Notes: generated by a model from the sequence alone, not told the origin. A stretch of 64,000 nucleotides of DNA from Taibaiella sp. (GCA_019638495.1 JAHBTQ010000001.1:682001-746000), one strand, 5' to 3'. Numbered from the stretch's first letter, positions 15,643-25,745 are shown. Translations and numbers: made by a program.

Positions 15643-16791
15643 ATGCGCTTTCTTGCTGTATTGTTTTTTTGTGTATGTATTCCCGCATTCGGCCATTGCC
15701 AGGTGGTGCTAAGCTCCGGCGATTACCCAGCTACGCTGACAGGCGTAGATACCCAGCATGTAACAACCGCGGCATCGCTTTTCCCTGCATTTTCCACTTC
15801 TACTCCCGGGCTATGGGATATGACGCTAGCTAGCGATAGTGCAACCGCAATGATAAAGGCTTATACAACCTCTTCAACGACGTTTGGGACAAGTCAACCG
15901 TTGAGAATTGGAAGCTACGAGACTATGGCTCAGAGTAATTTCCTTATTAATTCATCGGGACTCAATTTAATTGACTTAGACGTGGATTCTGCTCGTTTTG
16001 ATTTATTCCCTGTAACAGCAGGCGGCGCCGATACCTTCTATATTCTTGGTCAGACAGCTCTTTATTCTTCACCTATTGCAGACATTACATTTCCCGCGTC
16101 TTCTTCAAGCTCATGGAGCTCGTCGGGTTTTATCGATATCGCATTTGAGTTGTCTGTGGCCACATTCTTCTACCTGCATGAACCCGGCTATCTACGCACT
16201 TACACAAACAAAAATAATGTTGTGACCAACTGGGGCAAAATGCGGGTACGTGATATGAGCGGTGCGCCATCGCCATACATTGATGTACTACAGGTACAGA
16301 CTTCCACCATCACAACAGACAGCGCATTTCTGAGTGGTGGACCTATGCCTGGGCATATTCAGCTTCTCCTGGGCATTACTCAAGGGAAGTCAGATACCGT
16401 ATATTCCCAGTCCTACTACCGGAAGGGCGAAGTGACACCACTCGCGTATGTAGAATTTACCGACGCCACTTTCTCTCACGCAATCAGGGCCAAAACCCAT
16501 GTGCAACGTTTAACTAATTCAGCAAGTGATCCTAAATCGATACTACCGGTTAGTCTCTATCCAAATCCTGCTTCGGACGTGATTGAAGTGGATGCCGCAG
16601 CTGGTATTTTCACCGGGTACGAGATAAAGGATATGGCAGGAAAGTCGGTGCAGCACGGCAATATCCGGCTATCTACCCATCCACACATAGCAATAAACGC
16701 AACACTCGGTAACGGACTGTACCAGCTACATTTGATTACCGCGTCAGGCCAGACATCCACGACCACTTTCCAGGTTCAGCGAGCGCAGTAA
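15643..16791 (+). CDS. Secreted protein with T9SS type A sorting domain
   Basis: A 382-residue protein from ATG 15643; a longer frame begins at TTG 15583 but adds 20 non-signal residues. The N-terminus is a signal peptide ('RFLAVLFFCVCIPAFGHCQ'). The central part is beta-rich with no recognised catalytic motif. The last 80 residues are a typical T9SS C-terminal domain ('PVSLYPNPASDVIEVD', ending 'GLYQLHLITASGQTSTTTF'), which targets proteins across the outer membrane. Function otherwise unknown. It begins 60 bases after carB but is unrelated to it. Confidence 0.75.
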   Translation: MRFLAVLFFCVCIPAFGHCQVVLSSGDYPATLTGVDTQHVTTAASLFPAFSTSTPGLWDMTLASDSATAMIKAYTTSSTTFGTSQPLRIGSYETMAQSNFLINSSGLNLIDLDVDSARFDLFPVTAGGADTFYILGQTALYSSPIADITFPASSSSSWSSSGFIDIAFELSVATFFYLHEPGYLRTYTNKNNVVTNWGKMRVRDMSGAPSPYIDVLQVQTSTITTDSAFLSGGPMPGHIQLLLGITQGKSDTVYSQSYYRKGEVTPLAYVEFTDATFSHAIRAKTHVQRLTNSASDPKSILPVSLYPNPASDVIEVDAAAGIFTGYEIKDMAGKSVQHGNIRLSTHPHIAINATLGNGLYQLHLITASGQTSTTTFQVQRAQ

Positions 16792-16828
16792 TGTGCGTGG
16801 GCTTGACAACTGGATTAGACTTCATAAT

Positions 16829-18259
16829 ATGCCGGAAGAAAACCATCTCAGAAAGCAATCGCTCATCGCTTTGTCGGCACTATTCTTGCTGCTGGTGGGT
16901 GCGGTGATATACTGGCAGGCGAGGGTATTGTTTGCGGATTCCGCGTTCCAGGTATTCAATGTAATTAACCAACAGGCATTCAGTATTGCTCACTACCGTT
17001 ATGGCGCCTTTGTGTCACAATTGGGGCCATATATTTTTTCGCAGATGCACCTGCCGCTAAAGGTGGTTCTTTTCATTTATGCAATAACTCCCAACCTGCT
17101 GTTTGCTGCTGTTTGCGCTATTATCCTATTCGTGCTCAGACAGTATAAGGTCGCAGTACTGATGGGACTCTACTATTTGTTGTTAGTAAGCGACAGCTAC
17201 GTGCTGGTAGCAGACGAAATGAACCAGGGTGCGGCATGGATGTTCCTGTATTTTGCGCTTTTGCTTCATTCCGGCCGCAAACCGCCAAACCCATTTTTTC
17301 TTTACCCGACGCTAGCCATACTTGCATTTCTTGCTATCAGTTCTCATTTTATCCTGATTATACCAATTGCGTTTATCTGGGGCTATTTCCTGATTGACGG
17401 AGTGGAATGGCAAAGATCAAAAAGTGCAAGTGTTCTGCTCACCTTGTTACTAGTAACGATCGTTGCCATAAAAATGATAATTGGAGCGTCGGATCCATAT
17501 GACAACGAACACTTGCATAATGTGACCCATTTTAGCCTGCAGGATATTGCCGAATCTTTTGCTAAACCAGTAATAATCACCTTCCTTTCACGCTGCTTTA
17601 CAAATTACTGGAGTGCAATGATAGTCTTCGTTCTTGGCGTTGGGTCGCTATGGCGCATGGGCAAAAAGGCGCTTGCCGGGTGGACCATTCTTACGTGTAC
17701 AGGCTACCTGATACTTATGGGACTGGCATATGGTGAGTATGACGAGCACATGTTGCTATTCCATATAGAAATAGAGTGGCGGTGCCTCTCTGTGATCCTT
17801 GCAACGCCATTTGTATTTGCCTTCCTCCCATCGATAAGTGTTTCCCGATCGTCTATGCTGCTCATGGCAATCTTTGTCGTTCGTTTATCATACATAGGCC
17901 ACGCTATGGACAAATACGATTCCCGAATTGAATTTGAACGAAATATTCTTGCAAAAATGACGAACACGGGCATTTCGAAGGTTGCCATATATGAAGAGAC
18001 GAGGCTGAAAGAAAAATATATTCTTAGCTGGGCTATCCCCTATGAAACAATGATGTTATCTGCCATGAATAATGATCAGCCGAATAAGACTGTCCTTTTC
18101 ATAAATCCCGACAACAAAGAAGAGCAGAACTGTATTAAGGACCCCCAATACCTGTACCTGTTCGACTGTGTGCCGGCAAAACAAATAAACACACACTATT
18201 TTTCCGTGGATACGATGCGCCCTTATAGTACGATGCATTACCGGGACATCATGGAATAA
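16829..18259 (+). CDS. Polytopic membrane protein, possibly GT-C-like
   Basis: From ATG 16829 this is a 476-residue protein (a GTG at 16793 is also possible) with about ten hydrophobic segments and a soluble C-terminal region of about 120 residues. The first loop after TM1 has 'LFADSAFQVFNVI', with an acidic residue in the place where GT-C glycosyltransferases hold their catalytic Asp, but this is only suggestive. No clear family is recognised. It follows the T9SS cargo gene closely, and may be transcribed with it. Confidence 0.6.
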   Translation: MPEENHLRKQSLIALSALFLLLVGAVIYWQARVLFADSAFQVFNVINQQAFSIAHYRYGAFVSQLGPYIFSQMHLPLKVVLFIYAITPNLLFAAVCAIILFVLRQYKVAVLMGLYYLLLVSDSYVLVADEMNQGAAWMFLYFALLLHSGRKPPNPFFLYPTLAILAFLAISSHFILIIPIAFIWGYFLIDGVEWQRSKSASVLLTLLLVTIVAIKMIIGASDPYDNEHLHNVTHFSLQDIAESFAKPVIITFLSRCFTNYWSAMIVFVLGVGSLWRMGKKALAGWTILTCTGYLILMGLAYGEYDEHMLLFHIEIEWRCLSVILATPFVFAFLPSISVSRSSMLLMAIFVVRLSYIGHAMDKYDSRIEFERNILAKMTNTGISKVAIYEETRLKEKYILSWAIPYETMMLSAMNNDQPNKTVLFINPDNKEEQNCIKDPQYLYLFDCVPAKQINTHYFSVDTMRPYSTMHYRDIME

Positions 18260-18282
18260 AGCGGGGATAGGTATTATTCAAG

Positions 18283-18291
18283 TATTTTTGC
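18283..18291 (+). promoter_or_regulatory. Candidate -7 box for the thioesterase gene
   Basis: TATTTTTGC matches TAnnTTTG and lies 16 bases before the ATG at 18308, which predicts a very short leader. Confidence 0.45.
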
Positions 18292-18307
18292 CCGTCAACC
18301 ACAATTA

Positions 18308-18823
18308 ATGAAAGCAAAACACCCGCAGGAGACCTTTGTAGTAATGTCAGAGCTGATCCTGCCAAATGATACTAACACACTCGGCAACCTTATGGGTGGC
18401 CGACTTATGCACTGGATGGATATAGCTGCTGCAATTGCGGCGCAAAAACACTGTAACTGTCCGGTGGTAACAGCCTCGGTAGACAATGTTTCGTTTAACA
18501 ACCCCATCAAACTGGGTAATCTCCTGACCATTGAGGCCAAGCTCACCCGATCTTTCAATACGTCGATGGAGGTATTCCTTCGTGTTTGGGGTGAAGACCT
18601 CTCTGCTCAGTATAGGTACCTGTCGAATGAGGCATACCTTACCTTTGTGGCGCTTGACCCTAACGGCAGGCCGCGTAAAGTACCTGAGCTGGTACCGGAT
18701 AGCGAGGAAGAAAAGAAGATGTTTGATGGTGCGTTGCGCCGCAGGCAGATTCGCCTGATACTGGGAGGCAAGATGAAACCGGAAGACGCCGGCGAGTTGA
18801 GAGCATTGTTCATAAAGGAATAA
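18308..18823 (+). CDS. Acyl-CoA thioesterase (hotdog fold, YciA/BFIT-like)
   Basis: A 171-residue protein with the hotdog core 'NTLGNLMGGRLMHWMDIAAA' (residues about 23-42), where the Asp after 'HWM' is the usual catalytic acid of YciA/ACOT-type thioesterases, and 'SVDNVSFNNPIKLGNLLTIE' for the central beta strands. These enzymes hydrolyse acyl-CoA to free acid and CoA. The C-terminal 35 residues are basic. The gene is followed 11 bases later by the M16-like gene and may form an operon with it. Confidence 0.85.
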   Translation: MKAKHPQETFVVMSELILPNDTNTLGNLMGGRLMHWMDIAAAIAAQKHCNCPVVTASVDNVSFNNPIKLGNLLTIEAKLTRSFNTSMEVFLRVWGEDLSAQYRYLSNEAYLTFVALDPNGRPRKVPELVPDSEEEKKMFDGALRRRQIRLILGGKMKPEDAGELRALFIKE

Positions 18824-18834
18824 AAAATACTAGG

Positions 18835-20118
18835 ATGACACTGGACCGCACCAAAGCCCCTGTAATACATGACGCTGTAGAGTTTGACTATAGACTACCT
18901 GCTATCAATAATGTGAAGCTCGATAACGGACTTCCGCTCTATTGGATAAATGCCGGAGTGCAGGACGTGGTCCAGATCGACTGGGTTTTCCCTGCCGGTC
19001 TTTGGTATGAGCAAAGCCCCTCTGTGGCACACGCAGTGGCCGGGCTTCTGAAAAGCGGCACATCTAAATACACATCAGCGCAGATAAGCGAAGCCCTGGA
19101 ATTCTACGGTGCGCAACTGAAAACGGCAGCAGGCAATGATTATGCAACTTTAACGCTTTTTGCGATGACTCGTCACCTGCCGGAACTGCTGCCAATGGTA
19201 TACGAGATCATCACGGAAAGCATTTTTCCCCAGGAAGAATTAGAGATACACAAGCGTAATGCAGTGCAGAAACTGCTTGTGAGCCTTCGGCAGTGCGAGT
19301 TTGTGGCTAACCAGCGTATAGACGCGCTATTATACGGCGAAGAGCATCCGTACGGCAGGTATTCGAGGAAGGAAAAGATCGAGGCGCTGATGCGCGATGA
19401 CGTTGTCGCTTTCTACAAGAGCTGCTACAACCTGGCAAATGTGAAAATGTTTATGGGAGGCAAGGTGGGCGACAAAGAAGTAAAACTGCTGAACGAAGTG
19501 TTTGGCAGCGTGACAGTAGTGCCAAGCCATGTACTACGTGATACATTCCCGCTTGCACCTACAGACCAGCGCGTACACCGCATCAGCAACGACCCTACGG
19601 GCGTGCAGGGTGCAATACGAGTGGGTCGTCTGTTTCCAAACCGTCACCATCCAGACTATCCACCAATGGTAGTGTTGAATACGCTATTTGGAGGCTACTT
19701 CGGATCTCGCCTGATGAGTAATATCCGTGAGGACAAGGGGTATACCTATGGCATCTACAGTTCGCTGGGCCCTGAGGTGAACGGTGGGTCGCTTATCATA
19801 CACACGGAAACAGGAACCGAAGTTGTAGAGAATGCTGTAAAGGAGATATACCGCGAAATGGAAGACCTGTGCCAGGAACCTGCAAGCGAAGAAGAATTGC
19901 TGCTAGTAAAAAATTACCTGCTTGGCGGGTTGCTGGGCGACCTGGATGGCCCGTTCTCAATTCTGCAACGCTGGCGCTCCATTATCCTCAACGGATTTGA
20001 CGAAAACCACTTCAATAACAACGTGCGGATCTACAAAACAATAACGCCCGCAGAGTTGCAGGCGTTAGCGCAAAAATATTTCAAACCCGAGGATTTCCTC
20101 GAAGTAGTAGTTATCTAG
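18835..20118 (+). CDS. M16 peptidase-family protein lacking the zinc motif
   Basis: A 427-residue protein with the two-domain layout of M16B (processing peptidase-like) proteins. The region corresponding to the active-site helix reads 'SVAHAVAGLLKSGTS' (about residues 62-76) and lacks the HxxEH zinc ligand motif, so it is probably not a peptidase by itself. The second half has 'FGGYFGSRLMSNIREDKGYT' (around residues 285-304), the conserved Arg/Tyr region of the partner subunit. M16B enzymes often act as a heterodimer of an active and an inactive chain; no active chain is present nearby. The 3' end overlaps convergent RR gene by 8 bases. Confidence 0.75.
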   Translation: MTLDRTKAPVIHDAVEFDYRLPAINNVKLDNGLPLYWINAGVQDVVQIDWVFPAGLWYEQSPSVAHAVAGLLKSGTSKYTSAQISEALEFYGAQLKTAAGNDYATLTLFAMTRHLPELLPMVYEIITESIFPQEELEIHKRNAVQKLLVSLRQCEFVANQRIDALLYGEEHPYGRYSRKEKIEALMRDDVVAFYKSCYNLANVKMFMGGKVGDKEVKLLNEVFGSVTVVPSHVLRDTFPLAPTDQRVHRISNDPTGVQGAIRVGRLFPNRHHPDYPPMVVLNTLFGGYFGSRLMSNIREDKGYTYGIYSSLGPEVNGGSLIIHTETGTEVVENAVKEIYREMEDLCQEPASEEELLLVKNYLLGGLLGDLDGPFSILQRWRSIILNGFDENHFNNNVRIYKTITPAELQALAQKYFKPEDFLEVVVI

Positions 20119-20632
20119 AATAATCGTTCGAGCCAAATTTGTAGAGCAGTGCAAAAGCTATAAGGACAATTGCGCCCAATGCAGCCCACAACGCGGCGAT
20201 TACCTTCTTGTAACTGTTGTTTGCTGCGCGCACACTGCTTAGCTCGTTGATATTGTTAAGCACGTTTTCCATGCGGGAAAATGCAGTTTCGCCTTTTATC
20301 ACATAGTCATAGGCGCCGTGCTTCATGCTGTCGATAGCTACTTCAAGCTTGTCCTGACCGGATAACATTATTACCTGCACAGCAGGGTACTGCTCCTTTA
20401 TCTTCTTAAGCACTTCTACTCCGTTTTGCGCGTTTGGCAAATGGGAATTAAGATGGAAGTCGAGCACTACTATCTCGGGGTTCAGGTACATATCCTGCAG
20501 AGCGGACTCGCCACTTTCATAGGTTTTTATCTGGTACTTAAAGCGTTCGGATATGTAATCCTTCAGCATTTCGTTTTGTATCGGCTCATCATCCACCAGG
20601 AAAATGTACCGGCTGCTTTGTTCAATTGCCAT
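20111..20632 (-). CDS. Response regulator with C-terminal membrane segment
   Basis: A 173-residue protein with one receiver domain: acidic pocket 'DDE' at residues 14-16, phospho-acceptor Asp58 ('IVVLDFHL'), the Ser/Thr position in 'VIMLSGQDK' and the Lys in 'YDYVIKGE'. Instead of an output domain it ends with a single hydrophobic helix ('KVIAALWAALGAIVLIAFAL', about residues 146-165) and a short charged tail, so the receiver is probably tethered to the inner membrane. It lies 65 bases downstream of a hybrid kinase on the same strand, its likely partner. Confidence 0.8.
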   Translation of the reverse strand: MAIEQSSRYIFLVDDEPIQNEMLKDYISERFKYQIKTYESGESALQDMYLNPEIVVLDFHLNSHLPNAQNGVEVLKKIKEQYPAVQVIMLSGQDKLEVAIDSMKHGAYDYVIKGETAFSRMENVLNNINELSSVRAANNSYKKVIAALWAALGAIVLIAFALLYKFGSNDYSR

Positions 20633-20697
20633 AATGGAAACTTCAATTGTTTAGAAAAGTAATTTGAATTTCTTAGAAATCAAAACATAATGATAGT

Positions 20698-23337
20698 TTA
20701 TGCGCTTTTCAGCTCCTCGAATGCCTGTCCGCAGACACGTTTCAGGTTTGCGAACATACCCGGAAGAGCATCAAAGTGTGCAGAATTGCCTGCGCTTTGT
20801 TCCATCATAAATATCTTACTCACATCCTCTTTTACCCCCATATAAGAAAGTTGTGGCTTTAGCGAGTGTGCTGCTATCTTCACGGCCGGATAGTCGCCGG
20901 ATGTCAGCCCCGCTTCGATACTGGCCAGCAGCTTCGGCGCATTGTCCAGAAACATACCGACATATTTGTGCATCTTCTCGGCATTTCCACCTGTGAGACT
21001 CTTTAGAAATTGCATGTCGGTAACCTGTGCCGGCAGCGGGGGTAACGCGATCTCTTTCTTTTCCTCCACTTTTGGTTCTGGTTTTGGTTTGTTTTCAGTG
21101 ATGGCTTTTGATTCATCGATTACGGCATTCATCTTCAGCAATAGCTCGTCGGCATGAAAGGGTTTGGAGATAAAGCCGTTCATGCCTGCGGCAAAATACT
21201 GTTGCACGTCTTCCTGCAGGACATTGGCGGTCATGGCTATGATCTTGACGCTGCGGAAAGGCTCAGGTAAGTTATTGCGAATTTCATGAGTGGCCTCCAT
21301 GCCATCCATCACAGGCATTTGAATGTCCATGAGAACAACATCGTACATTTCTGTGCGTATGCAGTCTAATGCTTCGCGGCCGTTTTCTGCGGTGTTGAGG
21401 CGAATGCCCGGCAAAACTTCCTTTAGCGTGTCTTCTGCGACCATGCGGTTGAACTCATTATCTTCTACCAGCAACACCTTCAAATTGTTAAGTCGATGCA
21501 TACTGCGTTCGTCCAGTAGGCTGGTTCTGGCCTCCTCCTCCTGTACACTTGCTATCTCAAACGGAATAATAGCTGTAAATGTAGTGCCTTTGCCTAGCTC
21601 GCTGGTCACAGACAGGTCTCCTCCCATGAGGCCTACAAGTTGCTTGCTGATGGTGAGACCCAAACCGGTGCCACCAAACTTCCGCGCTGTGTCTGAACCT
21701 GCCTGCGTAAAGCTGTCGAAGATCGAATCTATATATTCTGCAGAAATGCCGATACCGGTATCCTTCACATCAAACCGCACCCATATCTTGTTTGCCTTTT
21801 TGGCTACAGACGCGCTCACTTCTACAAAACCCTTCTCGGTAAACTTAACCGCGTTGCCGGCGAGGTTTATCAACACCTGGTTGAGGCGTGTGGGATCGCC
21901 ATTCAGGCGGCGTGGTAGCGCGTCATCCGTCATCACGCGCAACTCTATGCTTTTCTCCTCCGCCTTCAATAACAGCATGTCGCTGATGCTCTGCATCACC
22001 TCGCGAATAGAAAAGTCGATGTGCTCGATGATTATTTTGCCAGCCTCTATCTTAGATACATCAAGGATGTCATTTATTATCACCAACAGATTGTCTGCAG
22101 ACTGCTGTATTGCGTTCAGATAGCGCATCTGCTCTGCCTGTGGATTTTTGGAGAGCAGCAGTCGCGTCATGCCTATGATGGCGTTCATTGGTGTGCGTAT
22201 CTCATGGCTCATATTGGCCATGAACTGGTGCTTCAACTGCGCGGTGCGCTCAGCTACTTCCTTTTCTTTATTGGCAAGCTCTATTTGCTGGCGCACCTGA
22301 AGGTTGCGCAGTTCGTTTATTATCTTCTGCTGAAAGATCTCTTCTTTCAGCTTCTCATACGATTTCAGGTGATGGAAGGCGTTGGGTATGTCGCCCATCT
22401 TGTCGTACAGCATTGACAACATCTCATGGACGCTCACCAGGTCGTGGCGACGCATGTACTCATCGGCCATGCTATAGGCGGCATTGAGGGAGTGCAGGGC
22501 CTGCCGATAGTTTCCATCGTCCATGTAAAGGCGACCAAGGTAGAAGTGGCATATGATCTGCACTTCTACATTGCCAAGAAGCTGTGCTTCGCGCAGGGCA
22601 TCGGTAAGGTAGCGGCTGCTGTTTCCGAAGTCCTGCATCTTGTAGTACACCTTGCCCAATCCGCTTTCTGCCATTACATAGGCAGCAGTCTCGGGCTCAG
22701 AGTGTTTCAGATTTTCCTGGAAGTATTGCAATGCCTCGCCATACTGCTCCTTCTTGAAGTAGATATTGCCGAGGGTATTGTAAATATTAATTAGGCTGCT
22801 GCGATTGTGCTCCCGCTCAAAGATGGGCAGGCACTTCAGGGCATATTCCAGCGCACTGTCGTAATCGTTGAGGTCGTAAAGCAGGTTTGAGATGCTGGTA
22901 AGTATCACAGAGAGTGAAAACTCATCACCTATCTCTTCGTTTATGGTAAGGGCGCGCTCGAAATGAGTCACGGCATTGGCAAAATCGCCCATGTCGCGGT
23001 AGATGTTGCCGAAGTTGTGCAGCACCCGTGCCTCCAGCCGCTTGTCGCTGATGCGCTCGGCGATAGACAATGCGTCTTTTAGGGTAGCCAGGCCATCATC
23101 ATACTCACCCTGCAACCAGAAGCAAGAGCCCTTAAGGTTGAGGCCGCGGCCAATGCCCCGGGCATAGCCCACTGTTTTGGAACGGCTAATGATATCCTCC
23201 GCCATTTTCATGGCATGCTCTACATCTATGCTGCGCACCTCCACCCCCATATCCACCAGGGTGTCTATGCGGCCTTTTTCATCCGTTTGCTGTGCCAGTG
23301 TTTCCTGCAGCTCCTTATATCGCGGGGTGTCTATCAT
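20698..23337 (-). CDS. TPR hybrid histidine kinase with receiver and HPt domains
   Basis: An 879-residue cytosolic sensor with no signal peptide or membrane segment. About seven TPRs fill residues 1-330 ('GLNLKGSCFWLQGEYDDGLA', 'ALTINEEIGDEFSLSVILTS'), then comes a coiled-coil linker, a HisKA with 'MSHEIRTPMNAIIGM' (His near 376), an HATPase ('DTGIGISAEYIDSIFDSF', 'GGTGLGLTISKQLVGLMGG'), a receiver with 'DVVLMDIQMPVMDGMEATHE' (Asp near 669) and an HPt with 'AAHSLKPQLSYMG' (His near 823). This gives all four steps of a phosphorelay in one protein. A membrane-tethered response regulator follows, suggesting transfer from the HPt to it. Confidence 0.9.
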   Translation of the reverse strand: MIDTPRYKELQETLAQQTDEKGRIDTLVDMGVEVRSIDVEHAMKMAEDIISRSKTVGYARGIGRGLNLKGSCFWLQGEYDDGLATLKDALSIAERISDKRLEARVLHNFGNIYRDMGDFANAVTHFERALTINEEIGDEFSLSVILTSISNLLYDLNDYDSALEYALKCLPIFEREHNRSSLINIYNTLGNIYFKKEQYGEALQYFQENLKHSEPETAAYVMAESGLGKVYYKMQDFGNSSRYLTDALREAQLLGNVEVQIICHFYLGRLYMDDGNYRQALHSLNAAYSMADEYMRRHDLVSVHEMLSMLYDKMGDIPNAFHHLKSYEKLKEEIFQQKIINELRNLQVRQQIELANKEKEVAERTAQLKHQFMANMSHEIRTPMNAIIGMTRLLLSKNPQAEQMRYLNAIQQSADNLLVIINDILDVSKIEAGKIIIEHIDFSIREVMQSISDMLLLKAEEKSIELRVMTDDALPRRLNGDPTRLNQVLINLAGNAVKFTEKGFVEVSASVAKKANKIWVRFDVKDTGIGISAEYIDSIFDSFTQAGSDTARKFGGTGLGLTISKQLVGLMGGDLSVTSELGKGTTFTAIIPFEIASVQEEEARTSLLDERSMHRLNNLKVLLVEDNEFNRMVAEDTLKEVLPGIRLNTAENGREALDCIRTEMYDVVLMDIQMPVMDGMEATHEIRNNLPEPFRSVKIIAMTANVLQEDVQQYFAAGMNGFISKPFHADELLLKMNAVIDESKAITENKPKPEPKVEEKKEIALPPLPAQVTDMQFLKSLTGGNAEKMHKYVGMFLDNAPKLLASIEAGLTSGDYPAVKIAAHSLKPQLSYMGVKEDVSKIFMMEQSAGNSAHFDALPGMFANLKRVCGQAFEELKSA

Positions 23338-23450
23338 TAAAAATTAATTGCGGATAAAAGTAGGAAAAAAGGGGCGTGCGAGGTAAGTCGTAGATCATAA
23401 GTGATAAGGTTGCAAGGGTGATTGTGGTCATGAGGCGGAGAAACTACAGA

Positions 23451-25745
23451 TTATTTAAACTGAAGCACCGATTTACCCTTCACGTCGATATAACCCCACC
23501 TACCATCTTTCAAAACAGCGGCAAGGCCTTCTGAGAAGGAAAGAGCCTTATCAAATCTGTGCGGGATGGCTACTTTCCCAAGTTTATTAATAAAACCCCA
23601 TTTGCCTGCGAGATTTGCAGCAAATAGGCCACTCCCTGTATGATCAGGAAGAATTTTTTCATACACACATGGGGCAACAATTTTTCCCTGACGGTTAATA
23701 ATACCATATCCGTAAGTGCCCGACACAACAATGAGGTCAGATTTGGGAGAGAAGAATATTTCCCTGTATAAGGGAGGGGTAATCCGTTTGCCCGTTTTGT
23801 CTATTAACCCGTACCTCTCATCGGTTTTATACTCTGTTTCTTTAGATACCATGTAGCCTGCGACACCTTTCGTAAAATATGTGCAGTATTCGAATTGGGG
23901 CTTTATCGCCATCCTCCCCTTTTTATCGATAAAGCCACACTTTTCGGTGCTGGCCACTCGTGCCATGCCATCAGAAAACCAGCCGCGATCAGTTATTGAA
24001 TCGGGAATCGAAATCCTGGTTTTGCCGAGCGTATCGATATACATAGCTTGCCCGTCTCTTATTACCGGAGCCAAACCTTCTGTAAACACTACCTGATCAT
24101 TATAGATAAAGGGTATGATTGTTTTGCCCACTTTGTTAATTACGCCCCATTTACCGGCCTTCATTACTGTTGCCCGCCCATCACGGAAATCTCGTCCTCC
24201 TTCAAAGACCGGCAAGATTTTCTTAGTTCCATCGGGTAAAATATAGCCAACGCCTGATTGAGTGTGAATACGTGCCAATCCGTTTGAAAAGGTTTCACCA
24301 TCAAAGTAGGCAGTATCGATAACAAGTCTTCCTGTTTTGTCAATGTAGCCATCTCTATTATCTATGCTCACTAATGCCCGCCCATCGCTGAAGATCCCCG
24401 CTTCTTGAAAAATACACGGTGCTATCTCCTTCCCTTCCTTGTTGATATAGCCAAGGTAACCATCAGCATCTATGACAACTGCTATGCCCTCGTGAAAAGA
24501 AGCAACTTCTTTGTATTTGCCTTTTTCCGGGAAGACACGGATAAACTTATTGTGTTTGATGTCGTAGAATCTCCCGGTGGATTTGGTTGTAGTATCCCAG
24601 GGCAATGGTTCGAAATTTATTCTGCCATCAACTAATTTGAAAGGACGATCTAATTCCAATGGCGTTATTTGGTTTCCATTTATTTCTATGACCTGGTATC
24701 TATCCCCTAATTCTGAAATTATCAAATATTCATCATTCATTGTTAAACTCAGCAACCTGTTATCAAGAATCTTTTCTTCTCTTGAGTTCAGAACGTTTCG
24801 CCCCAAACCGTCGCCAACGGCAAAAAATCCGGGCATCAGCATTTTGATGTTATGATATTTATTCGATAACACCTTTCGATTTGCCGAGTCTATGATTCCC
24901 TCTTTCCCGGCTGCATGGGCACGGAAGAATCCATGAAAATCCGTTGCATCAAGCCTTTCGTATACAAACGGAACAACCGTTTTATTGTTCCTAATGTCAA
25001 CAACACCCCACGCAAAACCTTTCTGCATAGGAATGAAATATGTATTTGTTTGGGGTACATCAATATCTTCATATTCAATAGGCACCACCACCTTATTTCG
25101 TTCATCAATTATTCCGCACAAGTTTTCGCCCGTTCTCACGAAAAAATAATTGCCACCAAGAAATGGGCGAATAGATATGTAACTTAGGGGAACGATTACG
25201 TCATTAGAATCGTTAATAATGCCTGAAAGCCCATTGATCGAAACTTCAATATACTTGTCAGTTAACACGTTAAGTCCATCATAAATCAGCGGCGTAATAA
25301 TATTGCCACGTCTATCAACTCTCCCGCATTTATTAAAGTCATTTACAACTATAGAACTGTCGCGATTAATAGGTAGATGTGGATCTACTCCAATGCTCTT
25401 GTATCTGCACTGTAGTACAATATTTCCATTGGTATCAATAAGACCAACACTATCGCTTACTTTCACTTTAGCAAGGCCATCGCTGAACTGCAACCAACCG
25501 TCATAAATGCAGGGTGCTATCTCCCGGTAGTACCTATCAAGCATGCCATACTTACGGCCTATACGAACCACTATTCTTCCTCCTTCATCACGCTCGTCAT
25601 CGATAAAATCATATTTACCCTCTTTGGATAGGTTTCGCACGAGTATCTTTAACAGAGAATCATCGCTCTGAGCATAACTGGATAGAGCCAGAAACTGTAT
25701 AAGAAAAAAGGTGAGGCATTTTTTCACAATACGAAAATAACACAC
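23451..25745 (-). CDS. Secreted WG-repeat protein
   Basis: A 764-residue protein with a signal peptide (hydrophobic 'LTFFLIQFLALSSYAQ', residues 11-26) and many WG/KWG repeats of the form 'aavlkdGkWGyIdk.Gk.vip', seen from about residue 40 to the end ('AAVLKDGRWGYIDVKGKS'). WG repeats form beta-rich structures thought to bind other molecules; no enzyme domain is seen. It is likely exported to the periplasm or surface. It stands alone between the kinase and ppx genes. Confidence 0.8.
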   Translation of the reverse strand: MCYFRIVKKCLTFFLIQFLALSSYAQSDDSLLKILVRNLSKEGKYDFIDDERDEGGRIVVRIGRKYGMLDRYYREIAPCIYDGWLQFSDGLAKVKVSDSVGLIDTNGNIVLQCRYKSIGVDPHLPINRDSSIVVNDFNKCGRVDRRGNIITPLIYDGLNVLTDKYIEVSINGLSGIINDSNDVIVPLSYISIRPFLGGNYFFVRTGENLCGIIDERNKVVVPIEYEDIDVPQTNTYFIPMQKGFAWGVVDIRNNKTVVPFVYERLDATDFHGFFRAHAAGKEGIIDSANRKVLSNKYHNIKMLMPGFFAVGDGLGRNVLNSREEKILDNRLLSLTMNDEYLIISELGDRYQVIEINGNQITPLELDRPFKLVDGRINFEPLPWDTTTKSTGRFYDIKHNKFIRVFPEKGKYKEVASFHEGIAVVIDADGYLGYINKEGKEIAPCIFQEAGIFSDGRALVSIDNRDGYIDKTGRLVIDTAYFDGETFSNGLARIHTQSGVGYILPDGTKKILPVFEGGRDFRDGRATVMKAGKWGVINKVGKTIIPFIYNDQVVFTEGLAPVIRDGQAMYIDTLGKTRISIPDSITDRGWFSDGMARVASTEKCGFIDKKGRMAIKPQFEYCTYFTKGVAGYMVSKETEYKTDERYGLIDKTGKRITPPLYREIFFSPKSDLIVVSGTYGYGIINRQGKIVAPCVYEKILPDHTGSGLFAANLAGKWGFINKLGKVAIPHRFDKALSFSEGLAAVLKDGRWGYIDVKGKSVLQFK

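Noticed and set aside
21323..22416. Plus-strand frames inside the hybrid kinase gene
   Set aside because: They are antisense to a clearly coded kinase with intact motifs, and their composition is Ser/Arg-rich shadow sequence.
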